A stretch of DNA of 64,000 nucleotides from Salipiger pallidus (GCF_014643635.1 NZ_BMJV01000001.1:186001-250000); one strand, 5' to 3'; positions 1 to 11,300 are shown, numbered from the stretch's first letter. Program-made: numbers and translations. The notes: generated from the letters alone by a model not told the origin.

Positions 1-429
1 ATCGAGAAGCAGTGGATCGTGATCGACGCCGAAGGCGTCGTTCTCGGTCGTCTCGCCTCGATCGTCGCCATGCGTCTGCGTGGCAAGCACAAGGCCACCT
101 TCACCCCGCACATGGATATGGGCGACAATGTCATCGTCATCAACGCCGACAAGGTGCAGATGACCGGCAAGAAGCGTGAAGAAAACTTCTACTGGCACAC
201 CGGTCACCCGGGCGGCATCAAATCCCGCACCAAGGCCCAGATCCTCGAGGGTGCACACCCCGAGCGCGTGGTCTTCCAGGCCGTCAAGCGCATGCTGCCG
301 GGCAACCGCCTGGCGCGCGAGCAGCTGACCAACCTGCGTATTTACGCTTCCGCCGAGCACCCCCACGAGGCGCAGTCGCCCGAAGTGCTCGACGTCAAGT
401 CGATGAACAAGAAAAACACCCGGGTGTAA
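1..429 (+). CDS. rplM: 50S ribosomal protein L13 (5' end outside window)
   Basis: Large-subunit ribosomal protein. The frame is open from base 1 and reads [20 protein letters not shown], the conserved L13 N-terminal region, followed by [27 protein letters not shown] and the MLPGN-type C-terminal half. The true start lies upstream of the window, so the GTG at 19 is internal. It is followed after two bases by rpsI, the usual rplM-rpsI operon of bacteria, so the two subunit proteins are made together. Identification is secure from sequence motifs. Confidence 0.97.
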   Translation: MEKQWIVIDAEGVVLGRLASIVAMRLRGKHKATFTPHMDMGDNVIVINADKVQMTGKKREENFYWHTGHPGGIKSRTKAQILEGAHPERVVFQAVKRMLPGNRLAREQLTNLRIYASAEHPHEAQSPEVLDVKSMNKKNTRV

Positions 430-431
430 TC

Positions 432-920
432 ATGGCCGAACAGATCAATTCCCTGGAAGAACTCGGCACCGCAGCCGGCATCGATGCCGCTCCGGAAGTC
501 GTTGAAGAGCCCCGCGAGCCCGTCCGTGACGAGCTGGGCCGTTCCTACGCCACCGGCAAGCGGAAGGACGCCGTCGCACGCGTCTGGATCAAGCCCGGCT
601 CCGGCAAGGTCGTCGTGAACGGCAAGGAACAGAACGCCTACTTCGCACGTCCCGTGCTGCAGATGATCCTGCGTCAGCCCTTCACCATTGCCGGTGTGGA
701 AGACCAGTTCGACGTCTATGCCACCGTCAAGGGCGGCGGCCTCTCGGGTCAGGCTGGTGCGGTCAAGCACGGCATCTCGAAGGCGCTGCAGCTGTACGAT
801 CCCTCGCTGCGTTCGGCCCTGAAGGCCGCAGGCTTCCTGACCCGCGACAGCCGCGTGGTGGAACGTAAGAAGTTCGGTAAGCGCAAGGCACGCCGCAGCT
901 TCCAGTTCTCGAAGCGCTGA
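432..920 (+). CDS. rpsI: 30S ribosomal protein S9
   Basis: Small-subunit ribosomal protein whose C-terminal tail reaches the P-site tRNA. The S9 core is visible as [20 protein letters not shown] and the basic end [17 protein letters not shown]. An acidic N-terminal extension of about 35 residues ([20 protein letters not shown]) is longer than in E. coli; such extensions are common in alphaproteobacteria. It starts two bases after the rplM stop, so it is co-translated with L13, and a strong terminator follows. Confidence 0.97.
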   Translation: MAEQINSLEELGTAAGIDAAPEVVEEPREPVRDELGRSYATGKRKDAVARVWIKPGSGKVVVNGKEQNAYFARPVLQMILRQPFTIAGVEDQFDVYATVKGGGLSGQAGAVKHGISKALQLYDPSLRSALKAAGFLTRDSRVVERKKFGKRKARRSFQFSKR

Positions 921-955
921 TACGGTCCGCTTCGGCGGAACTTGCTACGATTTGG

Positions 956-986
956 AAAGGCCCGCAGTATCTGCGGGCCTTTTTCC
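956..986 (+). terminator. Rho-independent terminator of rplM-rpsI
   Basis: A 12-bp perfect stem (956-967 with 971-982, loop TAT) is followed by a T run. It closes the ribosomal operon and also lies near the 3' end of the convergent thioesterase gene. Confidence 0.85.
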
Positions 987-1016
987 GTTGACGCCCTTCG
1001 CTTCGGCACTGGCTCA

Positions 1017-1454
1017 TCAGGGGGTCGGCATCATCGGCGCAGGTGGGATGGAATAGGTCAACGATGCATGCGCCACTGCCTTTTCGGATCCTTCCGAATA
1101 AAGCAGGACATCGGTTACGCTCAGGGTCCGCCCGAGTTTCAGCAGGCGCGCCTCGGCCAGCAGGTCAGTCGCCGCTTCGGGCTTGCGCATGAAATCGATG
1201 GAGCAATGGGTGGTGACCGTCAGCGCCTGCGGCCCGATCCGCGCCAGCGTCGCGACATAGGCCGCCACATCCGCCAGCGCAAACATCGAAGGCCCCGACA
1301 CCGTGCCACCGGGACGCAGGTGGCTTTCAGACACGATCATCCGCATCACCAGCAATTCCTCGTCCATGCGGTCGATCCCGAACATCCCATCGACCTGCGG
1401 AAAGACATCCGCCAGGAACGCTTCCATCTCGGGAACCGTGAATTTCAGTCTCAT
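1017..1454 (-). CDS. PaaI-type hotdog thioesterase
   Basis: A 145-residue single-domain protein of the 4HBT/PaaI hotdog family, expected to hydrolyse acyl-CoA thioesters in the cytoplasm. The HLRPGGTVSGPSMFALADVA segment holds the family helix with the candidate catalytic Asp in ALADVA. The later strands (VTTHCSIDFMRKP, LGRTLSVTDVLLY) fit the fold. It is divergent from the enoyl-CoA hydratase-like gene with a 57-bp gap, suggesting a shared role in acyl-CoA metabolism. The substrate cannot be told from sequence. Confidence 0.85.
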   Translation of the reverse strand: MRLKFTVPEMEAFLADVFPQVDGMFGIDRMDEELLVMRMIVSESHLRPGGTVSGPSMFALADVAAYVATLARIGPQALTVTTHCSIDFMRKPEAATDLLAEARLLKLGRTLSVTDVLLYSEGSEKAVAHASLTYSIPPAPMMPTP

Positions 1455-1511
1455 GCTTTCCTCCCTTGCAATAGGCGTCTAGGCTGCCCGGAAAGCGGAG
1501 GAGAGGACAAG

Positions 1512-2297
1512 ATGGACCTGCTGGAACGTCACGACACTGACGCAATCGCCAACCTGACACTGAACGCGCCCGAGCGGCTCAATGCACTGTCCGACGACAT
1601 GCTTGCGGCGCTGCAGGCCCAGATCGAGGCGCTGCAATCGGATCAGTCGATCCGGGTGGTAACCATCGAAGGCGCCGGAAAGGTGTTCTGCGCCGGGCAT
1701 GATCTCAAGGAGATGCAGCAGGGCCGCCAGTCCGAAGACAAGGGCCGCGCCTATTTTGCCGACCTCTTCGCGCGCTGTTCAAAGGTGATGACGGGTCTCC
1801 AGCACCTGCCCCAGCCTGTGATCGCGAAGGTCCATGGCATCGCCACCGCCGCCGGCTGCCAGCTGGTGGCCAGCTGCGACATGGCTGTAGCGGCCGAGGG
1901 CACGAAATTCGGGGTCAACGGCGTGAACATCGGCCTTTTCTGTTCAACGCCCATGGTCGCCCTGACCCGCAACATCCCCGCCAAGCAGGCGTTTGAGATG
2001 CTCACCACCGGGCGCTTCGTCGAGGCGGAGGAGGCGCTGCGCCTCGGGCTGGTCAACCGCGTGGTCCCCCATGACATGCTGGACACGGCAACCGAAGAGC
2101 TGGCACAGCGAGTGGCCGGCAAGCTGGGATCGGCCGTGCGGATCGGCAAGGAGGCGTTCTACGAGCAAGCGGTCATGAGTGTTGATGACGCCTATGCCTA
2201 CGCCGCTGACGTGATGGTTGAAAACATGCTGTGGCGTGACACCGATGAGGGGATTTCGGCATTCCTTGAAAAGCGCAGCCCGGCCTGGACGCAGTAG
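1512..2297 (+). CDS. Enoyl-CoA hydratase/isomerase family protein, ECHDC3-like
   Basis: A 261-residue crotonase-fold protein. Start ATG 1512 is preceded by GGAGGA; an open frame reaching upstream to 942 crosses the rpsI terminator and was not used. The CoA-binding/oxyanion segments are present (CAGHDLKEM, VHGIATAAGCQLVASCDMAVA). The position of the first catalytic Glu of true hydratases is Gln (GCQLVASCD instead of GCELAMMCD), and the second Glu region reads GVNIGLFCSTP. Both catalytic glutamates therefore appear absent, as in the ECHDC3 subgroup. It is probably not a standard beta-oxidation hydratase; its activity is unknown. Confidence 0.85.
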   Translation: MDLLERHDTDAIANLTLNAPERLNALSDDMLAALQAQIEALQSDQSIRVVTIEGAGKVFCAGHDLKEMQQGRQSEDKGRAYFADLFARCSKVMTGLQHLPQPVIAKVHGIATAAGCQLVASCDMAVAAEGTKFGVNGVNIGLFCSTPMVALTRNIPAKQAFEMLTTGRFVEAEEALRLGLVNRVVPHDMLDTATEELAQRVAGKLGSAVRIGKEAFYEQAVMSVDDAYAYAADVMVENMLWRDTDEGISAFLEKRSPAWTQ

Positions 2298-2347
2298 GAT
2301 AGGCGGAAAAGCCGCCTGTGTCGGCGGAAACACACCTACCGAGGCTA

Positions 2348-3346
<999 letters not shown>

Positions 3347-3439
3347 CTACGGCCTCGACGAAAGCTCGGCCTCGTCCCCTGCAGCTATTCAGCATACTTT
3401 CCCTACATCATCGGCATCTTAATCCCGACGCTGGTGAAT

Positions 3440-4640
3440 GGTGGTGTCCCGGGCCTCGGGATGCACATCCCCATCTCATCGCCATGTCGCTTTTCGCAGC
3501 GTGGCGAACTTCCTCCAGTGCAATACCATCGCGCCTGTGGGGGTGAAGCTGCTGAGCGTTCAGGGCACCAGCTTTGTATGCTTCAGGGCGGTGCTGGCCG
3601 CAGACTTTGCGGCGAAGAACGACGGCGGCACCCAAAATGACATCTCGCCGATGATCTTCGTCCTCTGCCTTGCGGGCTGCGTCATCGCAGCTGGTCCTGA
3701 GCCGCGTCATCGTCAAGTTGGGCAACTTCATCACCCTGACTGCGACAGGCATCGCCCTCACCGTGGTCGGCCTGTCACTGTTCAAGCTAGCTTTCCCGAT
3801 CTCGCGGGCGGCGCACAGACGGGCGACAGCCTGGTGGAGCGGATGAGCCTTGCCCTTTGATGTATCGTTCTAGCGGTGACCCTTTTGCTGACCGCCATGG
3901 GGGCGCGATGCTGTGGATCGCGGCCATCTTGGTAGCGCTGATCGTGGACTCCCTCGTCGCCATACTGCTGGGCGAGGTGATTTTAGCCTCGCCGGGGCGG
4001 GCAAGCTGCTCGCAATCCCGCACCTATGCAGTACGGGGTTGATTTTGACCTAGCGGTGTTGATCCACATCGCCTTCATCGCCGTGGTGACCACGAACAAG
4101 ACCTCGGGCAACCTGACGGCGAATCCCGTGATCTCTGACCAACCAGTGAGGGAACTGGTGTATTCGCCGCGCATCAAGGGCGGCATCCTCGCGGATGGCA
4201 TCAACTCTGGGCTGGCCGCGCTGTTCAAAACACTACCGAACATAACGTTTTTGCAAAACAGCGGCGTCATCCAGATGACCGGCGTCGCAAGCCGTCATGT
4301 GGGGCACTATATCGCCGTTTTCCTCGTGCTTCCGGGGCATAATCCCCGCGAGGCACAGCTGCGCTCAGTGAATCCGAAAACTGCCTGCACTGAAACTGAT
4401 CGGAACCATCGCGGTGTCGGGGCGCCGCTTCCCTTGCAAAACAGCATATCGACCGCCGCAAGGCCTATGTCATGGCAGTGAGCGTCGGTCTTTGCATTTG
4501 TGTCGGCACTGACGCCGGAGGCAACGCAGCACCTGCCCAAGGTCGACAAGCAAGTGGTGGCGAACACTGCCGCGAAATGGCGAATATCACCAACCGCGGG
4601 AGTGCCGCCATCCGCAACCTGTGCATGGCCCTCACCGGTG
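3440..4640 (+). pseudogene. Decayed xanthine/uracil (NCS2) permease
   Basis: Fragments of one NCS2 nucleobase:cation symporter are readable in order but in different frames: GVANFLQ-like and IAPVGVKLLSVQGTSF near 3500-3580; LSRVIVKLGNFITLTATGIALTVVGLSLFK near 3690-3790; KGGILADGINSGLAALFKTLPNITF then QNSGVIQMTGVASRHVG near 4165-4305; and DRRKAYVMAVSVGL then ALTPEATQHLP near 4450-4540. Stops and frameshifts separate them, so no intact transporter can be made. A purine permease lost by drift is the simplest reading. Exact ends are approximate. From 3061 to about 3440 I see nothing coding. Confidence 0.8.
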
Positions 4641-4648
4641 AGGGCCAT
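4625..4648. repeat. 24-bp perfect palindrome
   Basis: A perfect dyad (arms ATGGCCCTCACC and GGTGAGGGCCAT) lies between the 3' ends of the decayed permease and uvrA. It has no T run, so it is a weak terminator candidate at best. It could be a remnant of a bidirectional terminator or a protein-binding dyad. Confidence 0.5.
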
Positions 4649-4686
4649 TGCGGGGCAACGCCAGAAATGGCGCCACCCCAAACCGG

Positions 4687-7557
4687 TCATTCCGCGGCAA
4701 GCTTGCGCGGCTTGAGCAGCTGCTTGAGGTAGTGGCCGGTGTGGCTGCGCGGCTCTTCGGCGACCTCTTCGGGGGTGCCGGTCACCACGATCTCGCCGCC
4801 GCCATCACCACCTTCGGGGCCAATGTCGATGATGTGGTCGGCGGTCTTGATGACGTCGAGGTTGTGTTCGATCACCACGACCGAATTGCCCTGTTCCACC
4901 AATTCGTGCAGCACTTCCAGCAATTTACGGACATCCTCGAAATGCAGGCCCGTGGTGGGCTCGTCGAGGATGTAGAGCGTGCGGCCCGTGGATCGGCGCG
5001 CAAGCTCCTTCGACAGCTTGACCCGCTGCGCTTCGCCGCCCGATAGGGTCGTGGCCTGCTGGCCGACCTTCACGTAGCCGAGGCCCACGCGCATCAGCGC
5101 ATCCATCTTTTCACGGATCGAGGGCACCGCCTGGAAGAAGGTCTGCGCCTCTTCGACGGTCATGTCGAGCACGTCGGCGATGGACTTGCCCTTGAACTGC
5201 ACCTCGAGCGTCTCGCGGTTGTAGCGCTTGCCCTTGCAGGTCTCGCATTCGACATAGACGTCCGGCAGGAAGTGCATCTCGATCTTGATGACGCCGTCGC
5301 CCTGACAGGCCTCGCAGCGGCCCCCCTTGACGTTGAAGCTGAACCGGCCCGGTTTGTAGCCGCGCGCCTTGGCCTCGGGGAGCCCCGCGAACCAGTCCCG
5401 GATGGGCGTGAAGGCGCCGGTGTAAGTGGCAGGGTTCGACCGGGGCGTGCGCCCGATGGGGCGCTGGTCGATGTCGATGACCTTGTCGAGATGCTCGAAC
5501 CCCTTGATGGTCTCGCAGGGCGCAGGCGTCTCGCGCGCGCCGTTAAGCTTCATCGCGGCGTTCTTGTAGAGCGTTTCGATGGTCAGGGTGGACTTGCCGC
5601 CGCCCGAGACCCCCGACACGCAGACGAACTTGCCCAAGGGAAATTCGGCGGAGACGTTCTTGAGGTTGTTGCCCGTCGCCTTCACCACCTTCAGCTTCTT
5701 GCCGTTGCCCTTGCGCCGGGTCTTGGGGACGGCGATCTCGCGCGTTCCGGCAAGGTACTGGCCGGTGAGCGAGGCGGGATCGTCGCTGATCTCCTGGGGG
5801 GTACCCTTGGAGACCACCTGCCCGCCATGCACGCCGGCGCCGGGGCCGATATCGAAGACGTAATCCGCCTGACGGATCATGTCCTCGTCGTGCTCCACCA
5901 CGATCACCGTGTTGCCCTGATCGCGCAGGGATTTCAGCGTGCCGATGAGACGGTCGTTGTCACGCTGGTGCAGGCCGATGGAGGGCTCGTCGAGCACGTA
6001 AAGTACGCCCGTCAGTCCCGAGCCGATCTGCGAGGCCAGCCGGATCCGCTGGCTTTCACCGCCCGAAAGCGTGCCGGCGGCGCGGGACATGGTAAGGTAC
6101 TCGAGGCCCACGTTGTTGAGGAAGCCGAGACGCTCGCGGATTTCCTTGAGGATGGCGCGGGCGATCTCATTCTTCTGCTTGGTCAGCGCTTCGGGGACGG
6201 TGTCGATCCAGGCATAGGCTTCCTTGATGGACATCTCCACCACCTGCCCGATGTGCAGCAGGTTGCCGGGCGTGCCGATCTTGACCGCCAGTGCCTCTTC
6301 ACGGAGGCGATAGCCATCGCAAGTACCGCAGGGGCGGTTGTTCTGGTAGCGCTCGAATTCCTCGCGCACCCAGTTGCTGTCGGTCTCGCGGTAGCGACGT
6401 TCCATGTTGGGAATGACGCCCTCGAACACCCGCTCCACCTGGTAGACGCGGCCGCCCTCGTCATATCGGAACTCGATCTCCTCGTCGCCGGAGCCGTAGA
6501 GGAACACCTGCTTCACATGGGCGTCGAGGTCCTTCCAAGGAGTCGAGCGCTTGAAACCGTAGTGCTTGGCAAGGCTTTCGATGGTCTGGAGGAAATACGG
6601 CGACTTGCCCTTGCGCCACGGCGCAATGGCCCCATCGGCGATCTTGAGCGCCGCGTCGGGGACGACCAGCCGTTCATCAAAGAACAGCTCGACCCCGAGG
6701 CCGTCGCAATCTGGACAGGCACCGAAGGGCGCGTTGAACGAGAACAGGCGCGGCTCGATCTCGGGGATGGTGAAGCCGCTGACCGGGCAGGCGAAGTTTT
6801 CGCTGAAGGTGATGCGTTCGGGCTCACCTTCCTTCGGCGCAGTCTCAAGAATGGCGATGCCGCTTGCTAGGTCCAGCGCCGTGCGGAAGCTGTCCGCCAG
6901 TCGTGTCTCCAGCCCCTCGCGCACCACGATGCGGTCCACCACCACGTCAATGTCATGGCGAAACTTCTTGTCGAGCATCGGCGGGGTGTCGAGCTCGTGG
7001 AACTCTCCGTCCACCTTGACCCTCTGGAAGCCCTGCTTGCGCAGCTCCAGCATTTCCTTGCGGTACTCGCCCTTGCGGTCGCGCACGATGGGGGCCAGCA
7101 GGTAGCCGCGGGTGCCCTCTTCCATCGCCATCACGCGGTCGACCATGTCCTGCACCTGCTGCGCTTCGATGGGCATGCCGGTCGCGGGGGAGTAGGGCGT
7201 GCCGACACGGGCGAAGAGCAGGCGCATATAATCGTAGATCTCGGTCACCGTGCCAACGGTGGAGCGCGGGTTCTTCGACGTGGTCTTCTGCTCGATGGAG
7301 ATCGCAGGCGAAAGGCCCGCAATATGATCCACGTCGGGCTTTTCCATCATGTCGAGGAACTGCCGCGCATAGGCGGACAGGGATTCCACGTAGCGGCGCT
7401 GGCCTTCGGCATATACGGTATCGAAGGCAAGCGAGGATTTGCCCGATCCCGACAAGCCGGTGATCACCACCAGCTCGTCGCGCGGGATATCCACGTCAAT
7501 GGACTTGAGGTTGTGCTCGCGGGCACCGCGCACCTCGATCTGTTTCAGCTCCGGCAT
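4687..7557 (-). CDS. uvrA: Excinuclease ABC subunit A
   Basis: DNA damage-recognition ATPase of nucleotide excision repair, acting with UvrB and UvrC. At 956 residues it has the family length. Two ABC modules are visible: Walker [10 protein letters not shown] near residue 34 and [11 protein letters not shown] in the second half. Signatures [18 protein letters not shown] and [18 protein letters not shown], and zinc-finger cysteines [14 protein letters not shown] and CEACQGDG...CETCKGK are also present. The start at 7557 ([16 protein letters not shown]) has GGAGG upstream. The open frame continues to 7713, but that extension would run through the LexA box and lacks family similarity. Confidence 0.98.
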   Translation of the reverse strand: MPELKQIEVRGAREHNLKSIDVDIPRDELVVITGLSGSGKSSLAFDTVYAEGQRRYVESLSAYARQFLDMMEKPDVDHIAGLSPAISIEQKTTSKNPRSTVGTVTEIYDYMRLLFARVGTPYSPATGMPIEAQQVQDMVDRVMAMEEGTRGYLLAPIVRDRKGEYRKEMLELRKQGFQRVKVDGEFHELDTPPMLDKKFRHDIDVVVDRIVVREGLETRLADSFRTALDLASGIAILETAPKEGEPERITFSENFACPVSGFTIPEIEPRLFSFNAPFGACPDCDGLGVELFFDERLVVPDAALKIADGAIAPWRKGKSPYFLQTIESLAKHYGFKRSTPWKDLDAHVKQVFLYGSGDEEIEFRYDEGGRVYQVERVFEGVIPNMERRYRETDSNWVREEFERYQNNRPCGTCDGYRLREEALAVKIGTPGNLLHIGQVVEMSIKEAYAWIDTVPEALTKQKNEIARAILKEIRERLGFLNNVGLEYLTMSRAAGTLSGGESQRIRLASQIGSGLTGVLYVLDEPSIGLHQRDNDRLIGTLKSLRDQGNTVIVVEHDEDMIRQADYVFDIGPGAGVHGGQVVSKGTPQEISDDPASLTGQYLAGTREIAVPKTRRKGNGKKLKVVKATGNNLKNVSAEFPLGKFVCVSGVSGGGKSTLTIETLYKNAAMKLNGARETPAPCETIKGFEHLDKVIDIDQRPIGRTPRSNPATYTGAFTPIRDWFAGLPEAKARGYKPGRFSFNVKGGRCEACQGDGVIKIEMHFLPDVYVECETCKGKRYNRETLEVQFKGKSIADVLDMTVEEAQTFFQAVPSIREKMDALMRVGLGYVKVGQQATTLSGGEAQRVKLSKELARRSTGRTLYILDEPTTGLHFEDVRKLLEVLHELVEQGNSVVVIEHNLDVIKTADHIIDIGPEGGDGGGEIVVTGTPEEVAEEPRSHTGHYLKQLLKPRKLAAE

Positions 7558-7622
7558 GGGACCTCCGAGTTCGGATGGCGGATACATAGGGTAAAGTCTT
7601 GACCGATCCAATGGGAAAGCAA

Positions 7623-7637
7623 GAACATTAGGGGAAC
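7623..7637 (-). promoter_or_regulatory. LexA (SOS) box of uvrA
   Basis: The sequence GAAC-ATTAGGG-GAAC matches the alphaproteobacterial LexA operator GAAC-N7-GAAC (GTTC-N7-GTTC on the other strand). It lies about 65 bp upstream of the uvrA start, where a promoter is expected. This predicts damage-inducible uvrA. Confidence 0.85.
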
Positions 7638-7857
7638 TTTCATAATTCCGTGTCAAGCGCCCTACCCTTTGCAATGCAGGATCCGCCGCAGGTGCAGACG
7701 CGCAGCCGGTCAAATATTCGCCATGCGGTTGTGAAGGGAGGGCCTAGACGATTGCCTGCAATCCTTTTTGGGCGATATCTCGCCGATAAGATGTGCTAAC
7801 GTCTGCGCGCTGTAGATGTGTCCTGCCCCTTCTTTCGGGCTTCCAAGGATCCGTACC

Positions 7858-9519
7858 ATGACCAATCACCGCGCTATCTTGCCGGCCTCCAGCCAGCTCT
7901 TTGGCCCGGCGGCGATCACGATCACCGTGCGCGGTCGCTTTGCCGTGTCCTCGGCCGATGGCCGTGACCTCACTCCTGGCTATCGCAAGGAACGGGCCCT
8001 GCTTGCCCTGCTGGCCCTGGCCCCCGGCCGGCGGTGCGCGCGGGCGTGGCTTCAGGCAATGCTCTGGTCCGAGAAGCCGGCGGACAAGGCGTCGGCGAAC
8101 CTGCGGCGGGCACTGGCCAACCTGCGCCTGGCCCTCGGGCCTGCCGAAGCGGCGCTGAAGGCCAGCCGCATCGACATCTGGCTCGATGACAGCGTCACCG
8201 TGGACAGCACCCCGGTCGGTTCCGGCCCGCAGGAGCTTCTGGCGCAAATCGAGGCGCCGGATCCCGCCTTCGATGAATGGCTCCGTGATCTTCGTGCCGG
8301 AGATGTCACGGATCACGATCCTGCCGAACTGACGGGAGGGCCCTTGCGGGCCCCTGCGGCCGATACGCCATGTGGGCACGCGGGGCGCACCGGGACCGTG
8401 ATCACCATCAAATCGAAAGAGCGCAGCCATGCAGATGATGCGCGCTTCCTTGAGGTACTCCTTATCGACACCCTGTCCTCGCGGCTCGAGGCAGAGGGTG
8501 CGGACGCGATCTACGTCGACAGCGATCCCGGTAAAGACCTGCTCGATCGGGCGGCGACCATCATTCACCTCGAGATCACTTCCGTGGTGGCAGGGGGACT
8601 TTGGAATGTTCTCCTGCGCGCGCTGGCCGACCACAACCGGCGGTTTTTGTGGTCGGGCCGTCTGCGCCTCGCCGCCGACGTGGCACAGCTGGCGCAGGGC
8701 TTCGAAGTTGAGGCGTTCGCCAGCCGGGCGCTGCATCAAATCCAGCTGAAATCCCAGGCCACCAGCCCCCGCAACCCGTCGTCGTTGCTGGTGATGCAGC
8801 GGGCGGCGGCACAGCTTTATTCCTCGGACCCCGATCAGTTCCAGCGCGCCCGCACCGACCTGCAGTCTCTGGGCGGAGGCGACAGTGCGCCCGTGGCGCT
8901 GGCCTGGCAGGGCTTTGCCCGGCTCGTGGGGCGGCTGGAGTTCGGCGTTGCGGATCGCGACCTGGGGGCCGAGGCAGAGGCGCTGTGCCAGGAGGCAGCG
9001 GCACGGCAGCCAGGCAACCCGCTGGTGGCGGCACTCACCTCGCGCATTGCGCTGGACCTGACGGGGGACGGCGAACGCGCCGCCTGGTGGGCCCGGGCCG
9101 CGCTCGACGGAGACGACCGCAACCCCTACGCACTACAGGCGGCCAGCCGGGTGGCGATGCTGGAGGGGCGGGCAGATGACGCATTTGCCCGCGCGCAGGA
9201 AGGACGCCGTGCCGCGCAGGGCCTGCCCCACGCTTTTGCCTGGGACATGGAGCTGTGCCTCACCGCGCTTGGGATCGGAGCGCTGGATGAGGCGCGGGCC
9301 GCGGCCAAAGCGGCGCACCAGCAGAACCCGCAATACCGCGCTGCGCTGCGCTACCTCGTGGCGCTGGACTTGCTGAGCGGTGACACCGAGGGGGCTGCGC
9401 GGGCGACGGATCACCTGCGCCGGTTCGAGCCGGGTTTCAGGACATCGGACCTATCGCGGTGCGACTACCCGATGCTGACCCTGCGCAAGCTGGGCTATGC
9501 CAGCGCACTGCCGGCCTGA
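7858..9519 (+). CDS. SARP/BTAD-type transcriptional regulator with TPR-like C-terminus
   Basis: A 553-residue predicted regulator. The N-terminal ~100 residues carry the winged-helix module typical of SARP-like proteins (KERALLALLALAPGRRCARA, then LWSEKPADKASANLRRALAN). The C-terminal half is alpha-helical and Ala-rich with TPR-like repeats (DDRNPYALQAASRVAMLEGR, QNPQYRAALRYLVALD). ATG 7858 is preceded by AAGGA; an upstream in-frame ATG at 7816 is less well placed. Its stop overlaps by 25 bp the 3' end of the convergent protease gene, so the neighbouring protease/PAP2 pair is a plausible but unproven target. Confidence 0.75.
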   Translation: MTNHRAILPASSQLFGPAAITITVRGRFAVSSADGRDLTPGYRKERALLALLALAPGRRCARAWLQAMLWSEKPADKASANLRRALANLRLALGPAEAALKASRIDIWLDDSVTVDSTPVGSGPQELLAQIEAPDPAFDEWLRDLRAGDVTDHDPAELTGGPLRAPAADTPCGHAGRTGTVITIKSKERSHADDARFLEVLLIDTLSSRLEAEGADAIYVDSDPGKDLLDRAATIIHLEITSVVAGGLWNVLLRALADHNRRFLWSGRLRLAADVAQLAQGFEVEAFASRALHQIQLKSQATSPRNPSSLLVMQRAAAQLYSSDPDQFQRARTDLQSLGGGDSAPVALAWQGFARLVGRLEFGVADRDLGAEAEALCQEAAARQPGNPLVAALTSRIALDLTGDGERAAWWARAALDGDDRNPYALQAASRVAMLEGRADDAFARAQEGRRAAQGLPHAFAWDMELCLTALGIGALDEARAAAKAAHQQNPQYRAALRYLVALDLLSGDTEGAARATDHLRRFEPGFRTSDLSRCDYPMLTLRKLGYASALPA

Positions 9520-11300
9520 TCAGGCACACCGCCCGCGACAATTCCTGCCCGAAGCGCTGCTGCCACGGACGTTCCCGCGATGCGGAACCGCTGCGCGCCC
9601 CCATTGCCAAGCGCCGCGCGCGCTCCGAACGGACCAATTGGGCGCTCCGCAAGCCCTGCCCCTGTGGCCAGATCCACCAGCACGGGCTGGGGATTTTGCG
9701 GCTTTGCGCCACCACTATAAGGCGCTTCACGCAAAGTGGCCCCATCGCGCCACCCCGCGCCGACCCGCGCAATGGCGGCGGTTTCTGCCACCGTCAGCAT
9801 GGAGGCCGTCCCAGCCCGGAGCACCTGTACCGATGCGCCGCCGGGATCGCCGAGCTCGAACAGGCCAAGTCGGTCCCGTGGCCGGTAGCCGCGGCTTTCG
9901 AACCGGCTGCCGCGTGCGGGTGCGGCGGGATCGGGCTCGAACCCGGTCTCGTCTCGCAGGATCCACGCCTCCGCCCCCGGCAGAGAGATCTGCCACAGCC
10001 CGAACGGAGCCCGAGCCACGCGGGCCTTGCGCGCCGCCGTGGCGCACAGCGTCACCCGAGTGCACATCAGACCGCCATGAAGCGAGCGCGTCCAGATCGC
10101 ACCCGCCGCCCGGCCATTGACCTCGAGCCGCCCGAGCCCCTGCGACACTGGCACCGTCACGCTGCTGCCGTCCGGCGCGGTCAGGGTCAGCGGCCCGCCC
10201 CCCGCGGGGTGGATCAGCTCGGCCGTGTTCGGGGAATGGTCGTCCGGCACCAGCCTCCAGCCCAGCGGCTCATCCGCGCCGAGGATGGCATGGCCTTGCG
10301 CCTGTCGGTGGTTGCCCATGGGCAGCACCAGCGTGACATCGACGCCCTGCGACCGGATCTCGGTCAGGGCGCCCCGAAGCTGGTCCAACACTTTAGCCGA
10401 TCCATCAGCGCCGCCCCCCGGCCCGCCGTAGAAGCCGAAGGCGAGCAGCAGGGTCAGCGCGTAGCGCCCGCTTCGCCCTTCCGCCCGGCGTAGCGCGTCG
10501 ACCTGCCCCACGGCTCCACGGACCGCAGGCACCAGCAGCCCCCGCATGAGCCCGCCAGTGATATCCGTGACCGCCGCTGCAGGCAGCTCCACCGCGTGCA
10601 GGCGCGCGTTCCGGGGCGCGGTCGACAGCACCATGTCCGCCATGGCGGTGCCATGGGCCTGAGCGTCTGCCCCAAAGAGCGGTCGTCCGCCCCGCCCGGC
10701 TGCGAACACGCTTGACGGCAGCTCGAGCGCCAGCCGGGCGCGGTTGGCACGGTCCCCGGCACGGGTGCCGCCACGGCTTTGGAGGGCCGCCAGACTCTGC
10801 GACCCGAGCACTTCATGCGACACCTCCGCTCCGCTGCGCAGCACAAGCCCGCCGCAGGAGGCAAAGCGCGCCCGCCCCGATCCATCGCGGAACGCCGGGT
10901 TCCAGAAGGCGATCCCGGCATCGATCACGGCGATCTCCGCAGGATCGGCCCCCGGCGCGGTGCCATGCGCGGTCTGAGGTTTGCCATGCGTGCCGCGTTC
11001 ACTGGCACCCCCTTCGCTGAGCAGGTCCGGCCCCTGATCGCCCCCCGCGTCGATGGTGCGCGGCCCAAACACCACTGATGCCCGCGCATCGGCCCCCAGC
11101 GCTGCGCACAGCCCAGCGAGGCTTTTGGACGACACTGCAATCCCGCCCTCCGGCCGTGCCAACGTCAGGGCGCCATCATCAGCGCGCCGGAACAGCACCG
11201 GCAGCGGCGGCGCCGCATCTCCAAGGAATTCGGGCAAGGCTGCCGGCAGAAGGTTGTCGGGCGCCCAATCCGGGCTGAAGGCGTGCGTGTAGCTCAGCAT
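9495..11300 (-). CDS. Subtilisin-like (S8) serine peptidase
   Basis: A 601-residue protein with the S8 catalytic triad in order: Asp127 in IAVIDAGIAFWNP, His216 in AHGTAMADMV and Ser578 in AGTSVAAALRAG. No signal peptide is evident, so it may act in the cytoplasm or leave by a non-Sec route. The spacing between His and Ser is unusually long. Its start overlaps the stop of the upstream PAP2 gene (ATGA-type), so the two are translationally coupled. S8 proteases paired with such proteins have no function that I can name. Confidence 0.8.
   Translation of the reverse strand: MLSYTHAFSPDWAPDNLLPAALPEFLGDAAPPLPVLFRRADDGALTLARPEGGIAVSSKSLAGLCAALGADARASVVFGPRTIDAGGDQGPDLLSEGGASERGTHGKPQTAHGTAPGADPAEIAVIDAGIAFWNPAFRDGSGRARFASCGGLVLRSGAEVSHEVLGSQSLAALQSRGGTRAGDRANRARLALELPSSVFAAGRGGRPLFGADAQAHGTAMADMVLSTAPRNARLHAVELPAAAVTDITGGLMRGLLVPAVRGAVGQVDALRRAEGRSGRYALTLLLAFGFYGGPGGGADGSAKVLDQLRGALTEIRSQGVDVTLVLPMGNHRQAQGHAILGADEPLGWRLVPDDHSPNTAELIHPAGGGPLTLTAPDGSSVTVPVSQGLGRLEVNGRAAGAIWTRSLHGGLMCTRVTLCATAARKARVARAPFGLWQISLPGAEAWILRDETGFEPDPAAPARGSRFESRGYRPRDRLGLFELGDPGGASVQVLRAGTASMLTVAETAAIARVGAGWRDGATLREAPYSGGAKPQNPQPVLVDLATGAGLAERPIGPFGARAALGNGGAQRFRIAGTSVAAALRAGIVAGGVPDQAGSALA

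Noticed and set aside
942-1511. Long plus-strand extension upstream of the enoyl-CoA hydratase-like gene
   Set aside because: It runs through the rpsI terminator and antisense to the thioesterase gene; ATG 1512 has the ribosome site and begins the family similarity.
2301-2317. Hairpin AGGCGG...CCGCCT after the hydratase-like gene as terminator
   Set aside because: Short stem with no T run on either side; left out of the feature list.
5272-6870. 532-codon plus-strand frame opposite uvrA
   Set aside because: Antisense shadow caused by GC-rich codon bias; no ribosome site or family motif.
7558-7713. N-terminal extension of UvrA by 52 residues
   Set aside because: It crosses the LexA box and has no UvrA similarity; MPELKQ at 7557 has GGAGG.
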